Below are positions 1 through 5,152 of a stretch of 5,152 nt of DNA, one piece after another; the stretch's first letter is position 1, and each line of letters begins with the position of its first letter. Origin of the DNA: Planctomycetaceae bacterium (GTDB taxonomy: Bacteria > Planctomycetota > Planctomycetia > Pirellulales > UBA1268). The stretch lies in NCBI GenBank assembly GCA_018694455.1, contig JABHNP010000003.1:1-5152 (forward strand), written 5' to 3'. The notes under the pieces are model-generated. The model was not told the DNA's origin and did no database searches. It worked only from the letters and a program-made list of their open reading frames with translations. Position numbers and translations under genes: made by a program.

Positions 1-1409
1 AACACGGACAGAACTGGATGATCTAAAGACGATGGAGCCAAATAATTTGAACGATCTGCAGAACGCCACACTCGCTCGATTTTTCCACCCAACACAGACT
101 CACTTCCTGATGAACTGAAATCTGCTGGATTGCCAGCTGATGGACCCAGCCAAACAACAAGCCCCCCTCCTTTACTGACCCAATCATGCAGCATTTCCCA
201 GGTGCGGGCAGGTAGCGGCGGCGGATCAATCAGAACAATACTCCGAAAATCAGGCCATGAAGCATTCTCAAAATGGGTCAAGGAATCAAGCGTAACCGTA
301 AATCCACTACGTCCAGCACTCACGAGTGGAAACGGTGCTACGGCCTCAACAAAAAGCAGGCCTGTTGTTGCAACCGGTTCCTGAGAAGCTACCAATATTC
401 GAGTTGGTGGACCAACATCTACAGTAAATTCAATCGAATCATCAGCAGGCAAACCATCTCCACCCTCAACGAGAACTCGGCCTTGATGAACTCCGGGGTC
501 TAAACCATTCATTTCAAATCGAACTTCCTGTTCTGCCCCGTCTTTCCAGGCCACAGGCTTTTCTCCACGACGAATGAAATTCCCTTCTTTATCTTGAAAT
601 TCAACCGCAACAGACCTAGCGGAATCAGGGCCTACCCGGCGTGTTATCACAGAAACAGTGAGTGGACTTCCAACAGTAAGACGTTCAGCAGAAAGCTCAA
701 GATTTTCCAATATAAAATCTTGTGGGTATGTCGCTGAAACGTCAATAAAAATGAGGCTTATATTCGGATGAAGCGTATCCCAATCAGCTTTTACCGGCTG
801 TTCCCACCCGCCATGGGACAGATCTGTAAATACATAGAGTTCTTTTCGCTCCATTTCCGAACTCTCTAACAAACGTGCAGCGTCGCCCATTGCCGTAACC
901 AAACTCACCGAAGAAGCTCCTACTGAGAGCCGTTCAACTCTATTGGTAGCCACGCTTACAGATGCCGAAAAGTGCACACCGCCATCATTTGTATCAACGA
1001 TCGCGACCTTACTCTCAGGCGGAAGCTCCTCTAATAAGCTCATGGCAATATCTCGAACCTCATCGATTCGTGTGCGATTTTCTTGACGCAACAACATGCG
1101 AGGTGACGTATCCACCACGCACACCACAGCAACTGGTCCCTCTTGGTCAACAATCCATCCAGTACCCCGCAAAACAGGTCGAGAAACTGCAAAAACTAAT
1201 AAGCAAAGCGACGCTACCCGTAACAGCAAGAGCAACAGGTGCCGCAACTTAAGCCGACGTTTTCTCAAATGAGATTTGACTTGTAGAAAGCGGAGTGCCG
1301 GAAATTGATGAGACACAGGCTTCCGTTGCATAAGAAGATGCAGCAGGATGGGAATCGTAGCAATAGCCACCCCGCTGAGCAACAAAACATTCAGAAAAGA
1401 GAGGCCCAT
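1..1409 (-). CDS. BatA-like membrane-anchored VWA protein (partial, C-terminus off the left edge)
   Basis: Membrane protein of the BatA / 'aerotolerance regulator' type, probably an extracytoplasmic partner of the MoxR ATPase encoded two genes upstream; its substrate is unknown. The frame is open from ATG 1409 to the window edge (469 codons). ATG is the first usable start, since an in-frame TAA lies 12 codons upstream with no other start between. Two hydrophobic segments (about residues 3-25 and 58-75) flank a strongly basic loop containing FPALRFLQ, the classic N-terminal double-transmembrane signature. A VWA domain follows from about residue 94, with DTSPR at 100-104 as a MIDAS variant and a TDLS motif at 195-198. 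A probable beta-sandwich region precedes a glutamine-amidotransferase-like part (TRILVAS at 336-342, VLIDPPPLP at 392-400, GGGLVVWLGP at 414-423). The 37 bp upstream gap shows no clear Shine-Dalgarno site. Family assignment is firm; function is inferred. Confidence 0.86.
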   Translation of the reverse strand, partial: MGLSFLNVLLLSGVAIATIPILLHLLMQRKPVSHQFPALRFLQVKSHLRKRRLKLRHLLLLLLRVASLCLLVFAVSRPVLRGTGWIVDQEGPVAVVCVVDTSPRMLLRQENRTRIDEVRDIAMSLLEELPPESKVAIVDTNDGGVHFSASVSVATNRVERLSVGASSVSLVTAMGDAARLLESSEMERKELYVFTDLSHGGWEQPVKADWDTLHPNISLIFIDVSATYPQDFILENLELSAERLTVGSPLTVSVITRRVGPDSARSVAVEFQDKEGNFIRRGEKPVAWKDGAEQEVRFEMNGLDPGVHQGRVLVEGGDGLPADDSIEFTVDVGPPTRILVASQEPVATTGLLFVEAVAPFPLVSAGRSGFTVTLDSLTHFENASWPDFRSIVLIDPPPLPARTWEMLHDWVSKGGGLVVWLGPSAGNPADFSSSGSESVLGGKIERVWRSADRSNYLAPSSLDHPVLSV

Positions 1410-1446
1410 AAAGTTAATACTACTCGTGAAAAACTTACTTGTTTAC

Positions 1447-2346
1447 CTAGGCTCGTTGCTGACGATTAATCAAGTACTCCATAAGAGCAGCATCAAACGG
1501 CATGCTCGTATCGAGTGGCACATAATCGATCCCGGCTTGCTGACACATTTGCCGGTAGTGATCCCGAAATTCTTCGACACCATGCACATAATCACGACGA
1601 GCTGCATCAGCATCAACAACCATACGCTGACTACTTTCTGGATCGGTCAGCTCCACCATACCCTGAAAAGGAAATCGGACCTCTGCTTCGTCGAGTACAT
1701 GAAATAATATGATGTCATGATTACGATGACGAAGTCGAAGCAGCGCATTACGAATGGCAGATGGTTCCGCCAACAAGTCACTAAAAACCATCAACAGGGA
1801 GCGATGCCGAAGCATTCCTCCAATCTGCATTAAGCTAGCAGGGATATCAGACATGCCAGCAGCCTCAGTCTTTACCAAAAGAGACAGTACTTCTGAAATC
1901 TGACTACGCCTTGATCGAGCAGGCAGCGATGCCGAAACCTTTTCCCCAAAAACCATCAAGCCACAGGGGTCCTGCTGATGCACCATGAGCCAGCAGAGAG
2001 CTGAGGCCAGCGATATCGAATAGTCTAATTTGGTAAACTGCTGCCGGTAGGTATACCCCATCGATGCACTCGTATCGACGACGAGATACCCGGTAATGTT
2101 GGTTTCGGCTTCATATTTTTTTATATAATGCTTGTCAGTCTTAGCATAAATAAGCCAGTCAATATCTTTAGGATCATCACCAGCTGCATACCGTCGGTGC
2201 TCACTGAACTCTACAGAAAAACCCTGAAATGGACTTGCGTGAAGGCCCTGCAGAAAGCCTTTCACTATAAACTTCGCCCGTAGATCAAGCCTCGCAATCT
2301 GCTGAACTACATCCGGCTTCAGATATTCTTCTACTGCTCGCGACAT
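1447..2346 (-). CDS. DUF58 family protein (soluble, VWA-like)
   Basis: A complete DUF58 protein of 299 residues, the usual length for the short form without N-terminal membrane helices; no hydrophobic segment is seen, so it should be cytoplasmic. The DUF58 signature is clear: F40-Q41-G42 and S48-E49-H50-R51 lead into YAAGDDPKDIDW (53-64), then KKYEAET (76-82). A MIDAS motif, DTSAS at 91-95, follows in a VWA-like fold, with FSDLLAE near residue 190 as the later MIDAS-region Asp loop. Unlike the downstream BatA-like protein, both MIDAS serines are kept, so metal binding looks intact. The ATG lies 7 bp after the stop of the MoxR gene, and an in-frame stop just upstream (2359-2361) leaves no longer start. 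The ribosome site is weak (GAG only), which suggests translational coupling. DUF58 next to MoxR is one of the most conserved bacterial gene pairs; the biochemical role is unproven. Confidence 0.95.
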   Translation of the reverse strand: MSRAVEEYLKPDVVQQIARLDLRAKFIVKGFLQGLHASPFQGFSVEFSEHRRYAAGDDPKDIDWLIYAKTDKHYIKKYEAETNITGYLVVDTSASMGYTYRQQFTKLDYSISLASALCWLMVHQQDPCGLMVFGEKVSASLPARSRRSQISEVLSLLVKTEAAGMSDIPASLMQIGGMLRHRSLLMVFSDLLAEPSAIRNALLRLRHRNHDIILFHVLDEAEVRFPFQGMVELTDPESSQRMVVDADAARRDYVHGVEEFRDHYRQMCQQAGIDYVPLDTSMPFDAALMEYLINRQQRA

Positions 2347-2353
2347 ACGGCTC

Positions 2354-3379
2354 TCATTTCACCAATGGAGGAACCGACGGTTCGGGCACTTCTCTCAGTA
2401 ATCGTTCGACAATTGACTCACTCGTAAGACCCTCTGCCTGAGCCTGAAAGTTTGTTGATATTCGATGCCGGAGCACCGGAACAGCAATTCGCCGAACATC
2501 ATTAATAGAAACGCTGAACCTACCATCCATAGCCGCCATGGCCTTGCCACCCTGTATAAGAAATTGACCAGCACGTGGACCAGCACCCCAATCCACCAAC
2601 TCTGTAATGTACTTAGGCGACTGCGGGTCTTTGGGTCGCGTTGAACGGACTAGTGCAGCAACATACTTAATGATGTATTCACTCACTGCAACGCCTGCAA
2701 CGAGCTTTTGAATGTTTGTTATAGCGCGTCCAGAAAGTACTTTTCGCACTTCAGGACGCTCCGGCCGAGTCGTTGCCATTAATATTCGCTCTTCCTCATC
2801 AGCACTTGGATACCCAACTTTTATATTAAACATAAACCGATCAAGTTGGGCTTCAGGAAGCGGATATGTTCCCTCCTGCTCAACTGGATTCTGTGTCGCT
2901 ATCGTAAAGAATGGATCTGGCAATGAGTATGTTTCTTGACCAACTGAAACCTCTCGTTCCTGCATTGCTTGAAGTAATGCCGCCTGAGTTTTTGGTGGCG
3001 TACGATTAATTTCATCCGCAAGGAGGACATTGGTAAATATCGGCCCTTCTACAAATCTAAAATTACGGCGGCCTGATTCATCTTCATCCAGTACATTAGT
3101 ACCCGTGATATCTGAGGGCATTAAGTCTGGCGTGAATTGCACTCGCTTAAAATCGACATCAAGAATTCTCGCCACCGTCGACACCATGAGTGTTTTCGCC
3201 AAACCAGGCACTCCCTCAAGCAAACAATGGCCGCGAGTAAAGATCGCAGCAAACAACTGCTCAATAACTTCGTCTTGGCCGACAATAATTTTCTGAAGTT
3301 CCTCCTGCATAAGAAGTCGGTGCTGCGAAAATTCCTGCAGCACGTCATCAAGTGACTTTTGTTTTCCAGCAGTCGACAC
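2354..3379 (-). CDS. MoxR-family AAA+ ATPase
   Basis: Cytoplasmic AAA+ ATPase of the MoxR (AAA_3) family, thought to act as a hexameric chaperone-like motor that remodels or activates partners together with VWA proteins. At 341 residues it is full length. Visible motifs in order: Walker A GVPGLAKT (56-63), the family signature QFTPDLMPSDITG (81-93), Walker B LLADEIN (119-125), sensor 1 ATQNP (161-165), the arginine-finger region LDRF (179-182), and sensor 2 in WGAGPRAGQFL (264-274; usual form GASPRA). All ATPase residues appear intact. The start is GTG at 3379: the frame stays open upstream to a TAG at 3443-3445 but contains no ATG, GTG or TTG, and AAGGAAGG lies 11 bases upstream. It is the first gene of the minus-strand block, 7 bp before the DUF58 gene, so it probably sets expression of the whole unit. 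Which MoxR subfamily it belongs to cannot be decided by eye. Confidence 0.96.
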   Translation of the reverse strand: MSTAGKQKSLDDVLQEFSQHRLLMQEELQKIIVGQDEVIEQLFAAIFTRGHCLLEGVPGLAKTLMVSTVARILDVDFKRVQFTPDLMPSDITGTNVLDEDESGRRNFRFVEGPIFTNVLLADEINRTPPKTQAALLQAMQEREVSVGQETYSLPDPFFTIATQNPVEQEGTYPLPEAQLDRFMFNIKVGYPSADEEERILMATTRPERPEVRKVLSGRAITNIQKLVAGVAVSEYIIKYVAALVRSTRPKDPQSPKYITELVDWGAGPRAGQFLIQGGKAMAAMDGRFSVSINDVRRIAVPVLRHRISTNFQAQAEGLTSESIVERLLREVPEPSVPPLVK

Positions 3380-3390
3380 GAAGACGGTTT

Positions 3391-3398
3391 CCTTCCTT
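3391..3398 (-). promoter_or_regulatory. Shine-Dalgarno site for the MoxR gene
   Basis: On the minus strand this reads AAGGAAGG, a strong purine-rich anti-16S match, 11 bases before the GTG at 3379. The spacing is slightly long. It supports the GTG as the true start, because no other start codon exists in the open frame upstream. It is the clearest ribosome site of the minus-strand block. Confidence 0.6.
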
Positions 3399-3428
3399 GG
3401 GAGAATCGTTGTGCACCTGTTTCCAGTA

Positions 3429-3486
3429 CTAATAAATCTATACTACACAACAGTAAAGTATCGGTCTTTGTGCCAGTGCGAGGCAA
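3429..3486 (-). promoter_or_regulatory. Candidate promoter(s) for the MoxR-DUF58-BatA unit
   Basis: Two weak sigma-70-like pairs are visible on the minus strand. The first has TTGCCT (3486-3481) and GATACT (3462-3457) with an 18-base spacer. The second has TTTACT (3457-3452) and TATTAG (3434-3429) with a 17-base spacer. Each hexamer matches the consensus at 4 of 6 positions. Both would start a transcript 40-75 bases before the GTG. The location in the AT-rich half of a divergent gap is the main support. Planctomycete promoters are poorly defined, so this remains tentative. Confidence 0.25.
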
Positions 3487-3537
3487 ACAAAAACGTTGGC
3501 GCAGCATGAAGAAGGCACGTAGGCCATGTCTCTATCG

Positions 3538-3550
3538 ACGACAATGTCGT
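3538..3550. promoter_or_regulatory. Short palindrome, possible operator
   Basis: ACGAC-AAT-GTCGT is a perfect inverted repeat with 5-base arms and a 3-base centre. Its last base is the first base of TAGAAT (3550-3555), a 5-of-6 match to a -10 hexamer for the plus-strand gene, 43 bases before its ATG. No good -35 hexamer accompanies it. A regulator bound here could block the DUF4159 promoter, but arms this short can arise by chance. Confidence 0.2.
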
Positions 3551-3588
3551 AGAATCTAGGTTCGGCAGACAGGTGACTCTCCACAACT

Positions 3589-3594
3589 GGAAGG
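3589..3594 (+). promoter_or_regulatory. Shine-Dalgarno-like site for the DUF4159 gene
   Basis: GGAAGG lies 4 bases before the ATG at 3599. The spacing is short but usable. It favours this ATG over the internal one at 3656 (residue 20), which would cut through the signal peptide. Confidence 0.45.
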
Positions 3595-3598
3595 CTCC

Positions 3599-5152
3599 AT
3601 GCATTACTTGTTATTGAGTGGTTATAAGAAACTTTCGTGCGTTGCATTGCTTGCCATGCTCCAACTTGTAGCTGGGCCCATTGCATTTCCCGCTGAAAAT
3701 GACCTACAGCCGGAACAGATCAATAACGCCATAGAAAAAGCAAAGAACTGGCTCATTCGCCAACAAAGTCCTGATGGGACATGGAAGTCGTCGATGCGAA
3801 GCGACGAAACTGTCGTAGGCGCAACTGCTCTTGTCGTGCTGGCACTTGCAAACGCTGGTGTCGGTGAAGACGAAAAGGCCATGAAAAAATCGCTTACCTG
3901 GCTAAGAGGCCAGACACCCACCGACACGTATTCAGTCTCACTTCAGACACAGGCTCTTGCGATGGTTTCACCAAAGCGAGACCTTGCTATCCTTGAGCGA
4001 AATGTGCGTTGGCTTGAAGACCGACAATCGAATGGCCCTGGAACAACTGGGGGCTGGTCTTATGGAACTAACCGTTCGGGTGCTGACAACTCGAACTCGC
4101 AGTTTGCGATACTTGGACTACACGAGGCGGAGCGTGCCGGCGTTCATGTAAAACCGGCTGTGTGGAAATTTGCCCAAAAATATTGGGAAGCTGCACAGCG
4201 CCTTGATGGCTCGTGGAGTTATACCGCCGGGGGTGGCAACGGCACTGGCAGCATGACCTGCGCAGGAATTGCAAGTATTTGGATAACTGCAGAACATACC
4301 GAACGGCCTGATGCATTTGTCAATGGATCAAATATTTCATGTTGTGGTGGTGGCTCTTCGGCAACACCTCTCGAAAATGGCATTCAGTGGCTTGGGAAAA
4401 ATTTCTCTGTCACAAGAAATCCGCCAGGAGGCCAGCAGTGGCTCCGCTACTACCTCTATGGGCTTGAGCGAGTAGGACGATTTACAGCACGGAGGTTTAT
4501 TGGCAATCATGACTGGTATCTTGAAGGGGCAAAAATGTTTGTCTCAACTCAAGATCCACTTACAGGGAGTTTTCAAAAAAAAGGGTCTGAGGATGCCATC
4601 GTCGCAACAAGTTTTGCCCTTCTCTTCCTTGCCAAGGGTCGGAGACCTGTTGTTGTTGCAAAAAGCCATCATGGTCCCCGGAATGACTGGAATCAACATG
4701 GACATGACATTTCGCATCTTGTTGAATTTATTGAAAAACGTTGGCGGGACGATTACCCGGCAGGGCTCTCATGGCACGTTCTTAATACACAGGAAGCCAA
4801 TACACGGGACCTGAGTCAATCACCGGTCCTCTGGATAGGCGGCACTGCCGAACTCGATATTGGTAAAGAACCCGGTCGTCGATTACGAGAATATATCGAC
4901 CAAGGAGGATTTATCTTTGCTGAGGCGACCTGTTCGGAGGGCGTCTCCTTTGACAAGTCTTTCCGCCAACTTGTGAGTGAAATATTTCCTGAACCTGAGC
5001 ACCAGCTAAGCCTTCTTCCGCCTGAACATCCAGCGTGGTATGCAGAAAAATTCGTTCCACCAGAATTCCAACGACCGTTACTTGGAGTGGACTACGGGTG
5101 TCGCACGTGTTTAGTTTATGCGCCTTCTCATAACCCGGAGAATAAACCCTCC
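3599..5152 (+). CDS. Exported prenyltransferase-like repeat / DUF4159 protein (partial, C-terminus off the right edge)
   Basis: A two-part exported protein of unknown biochemical role, open for 518 codons to the window edge. Start at ATG 3599; an in-frame TAG lies upstream at 3557-3559 with no other start between. Residues 1-32 form a signal peptide: K10-K11, a hydrophobic core at about 12-25, and probable cleavage near 29-32. Residues about 38-355 are alpha/alpha-barrel repeats of the prenyltransferase / squalene-cyclase superfamily, with QW-like motifs QQSPDGTW (55-62), GGWSYG (151-156), LDGSWSY (202-208) followed by SMTCAG (218-223), then YYLYGLERVG (284-293) and FALLFLAKGR (339-348). A DUF4159 domain starts near 362: LWIGGT (411-416), REYIDQGGFIFAE (430-442), FDKSFRQL (451-458), PPEHP (474-478) and GCRTC (500-504). 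No cyclase-type DxDD is seen, so a binding or scaffold role is more likely than cyclisation. It diverges from the MoxR block, suggesting shared function. Confidence 0.86.
   Translation, partial: MHYLLLSGYKKLSCVALLAMLQLVAGPIAFPAENDLQPEQINNAIEKAKNWLIRQQSPDGTWKSSMRSDETVVGATALVVLALANAGVGEDEKAMKKSLTWLRGQTPTDTYSVSLQTQALAMVSPKRDLAILERNVRWLEDRQSNGPGTTGGWSYGTNRSGADNSNSQFAILGLHEAERAGVHVKPAVWKFAQKYWEAAQRLDGSWSYTAGGGNGTGSMTCAGIASIWITAEHTERPDAFVNGSNISCCGGGSSATPLENGIQWLGKNFSVTRNPPGGQQWLRYYLYGLERVGRFTARRFIGNHDWYLEGAKMFVSTQDPLTGSFQKKGSEDAIVATSFALLFLAKGRRPVVVAKSHHGPRNDWNQHGHDISHLVEFIEKRWRDDYPAGLSWHVLNTQEANTRDLSQSPVLWIGGTAELDIGKEPGRRLREYIDQGGFIFAEATCSEGVSFDKSFRQLVSEIFPEPEHQLSLLPPEHPAWYAEKFVPPEFQRPLLGVDYGCRTCLVYAPSHNPENKPS
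4564..4590 (+). other. Possible slippage site inside the DUF4159 gene
   Basis: AGGGAG (4564-4569) is followed 6 bases later by the heptamer A AAA AAA (4576-4582, part of an A8 run at 4575-4582), phased with the reading frame as X XXY YYZ. A ribosome slipping by -1 would read AGG, GTC and then stop at TGA (4588-4590), giving a protein that ends near residue 329 without the DUF4159 domain. The gene is fully open without any shift, so this is a hypothesis only, and the run may simply encode Lys-Lys. Confidence 0.2.

Larger units (their letters stand above)
3380..3598. other. Divergent intergenic region between the MoxR and DUF4159 genes
   Basis: A 219 bp non-coding stretch from which both transcription units diverge. 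Short open frames cross it on both strands, but none shows family-like protein sequence, and they run into the real genes out of frame. The AT-rich part (about 3427-3465) lies on the MoxR side. The region must contain both promoters unless one unit is read from further away; candidate elements are listed separately. No RNA gene or riboswitch is recognised. Confidence 0.7.

Noticed and set aside
23..229. Minus-strand open frame of 68 codons near the left edge
   Set aside because: It lies inside the BatA-like gene in a different frame. The BatA-like frame stays open to the window edge and carries family motifs (GGGLVVWLGP), so this is a shadow and does not signal a frameshift.
1348..1707. Plus-strand open frame of 119 codons
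   Set aside because: It is antisense to the end of the DUF58 gene and the start of the BatA-like gene, shows no recognisable domain, and is explained by the complementary coding strand.
3466..3490. Imperfect inverted repeat (TTTGTGCC ... GGCAAACAAA) in the intergenic region
   Set aside because: Only TGCC/GGCA pairs cleanly; the outer bases need a bulge, and there is no T-run for a terminator. It is too weak to call an operator or terminator.
3121..3507. Minus-strand open frame of 128 codons overlapping the MoxR start
   Set aside because: It overlaps the Walker A and N-terminal part of the MoxR gene in another frame, with low-complexity Arg/Cys/Leu-rich sequence and no family match. The MoxR frame is clearly the coding one.
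3438..3927. Two minus-strand open frames across the divergent region and the start of the DUF4159 gene
   Set aside because: They are antisense to the signal peptide and first repeats of the plus-strand gene, and show no domain or plausible ribosome site.
4500..4814. Plus-strand open frame of 104 codons in the +1 frame of the DUF4159 gene
   Set aside because: The real frame continues uninterrupted through this region with DUF4159 motifs on the far side. The overlapping frame has no recognisable protein features.
1..5152. CRISPR array, tRNA/rRNA, insertion sequence or prophage
   Set aside because: No regularly spaced repeats, cloverleaf-like segments, transposase motifs or terminal inverted repeats are visible. 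Nearly all of the window is taken by four coherent protein genes.

Overview
The window looks like chromosomal DNA from a member of the Planctomycetota. This is inferred from protein style: a MoxR / DUF58 / BatA-like von Willebrand factor A (VWA) cluster facing an exported protein with prenyltransferase-like repeats and a DUF4159 domain, plus weak or absent Shine-Dalgarno sites. Base composition is near balanced. No rRNA, tRNA, mobile element or CRISPR array is visible, so the taxonomic call rests on gene families alone.

Layout. From 3379 down to 1, three genes run on the minus strand in one tight block: a MoxR-family AAA+ ATPase (3379-2354, GTG start), a soluble DUF58 protein with a VWA-like fold (2346-1447, 7 bp after the ATPase) and a membrane-anchored BatA-like VWA protein (from 1409, 37 bp after DUF58), which runs off the left edge after 469 codons. 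A 219 bp divergent intergenic region (3380-3598) holds candidate promoters for both directions and a short palindrome. From 3599 to the right edge a plus-strand gene encodes a signal peptide, an alpha/alpha-barrel prenyltransferase-like repeat domain and the start of a DUF4159 domain. It is cut off after 518 codons.

How they may work together. In known MoxR-VWA pairs (for example RavA-ViaA), the AAA+ ATPase acts as a chaperone-like motor with VWA proteins as metal-dependent adaptors. Here the MoxR and DUF58 proteins are predicted to be cytoplasmic. The charge pattern of the BatA-like protein puts its VWA domain outside the cytoplasm, the same compartment as the exported DUF4159 protein. The BatA-like C-terminal part and the DUF4159 part also share a glutamine-amidotransferase-like 'strand, helix, GG-turn, strand' pattern. 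I therefore infer one envelope-spanning system of unknown substrate. Its individual families are known, but I know of no established function for this combination.

Most notable for follow-up are: the transmembrane split of the putative system; an Arg in place of the second MIDAS Ser in the BatA-like protein; the absence of an obvious cyclase catalytic motif in the prenyltransferase-like domain; and a dnaX-like arrangement (AGGGAG, then an A8 run, then an immediate -1 frame stop) between the two halves of the DUF4159 protein.
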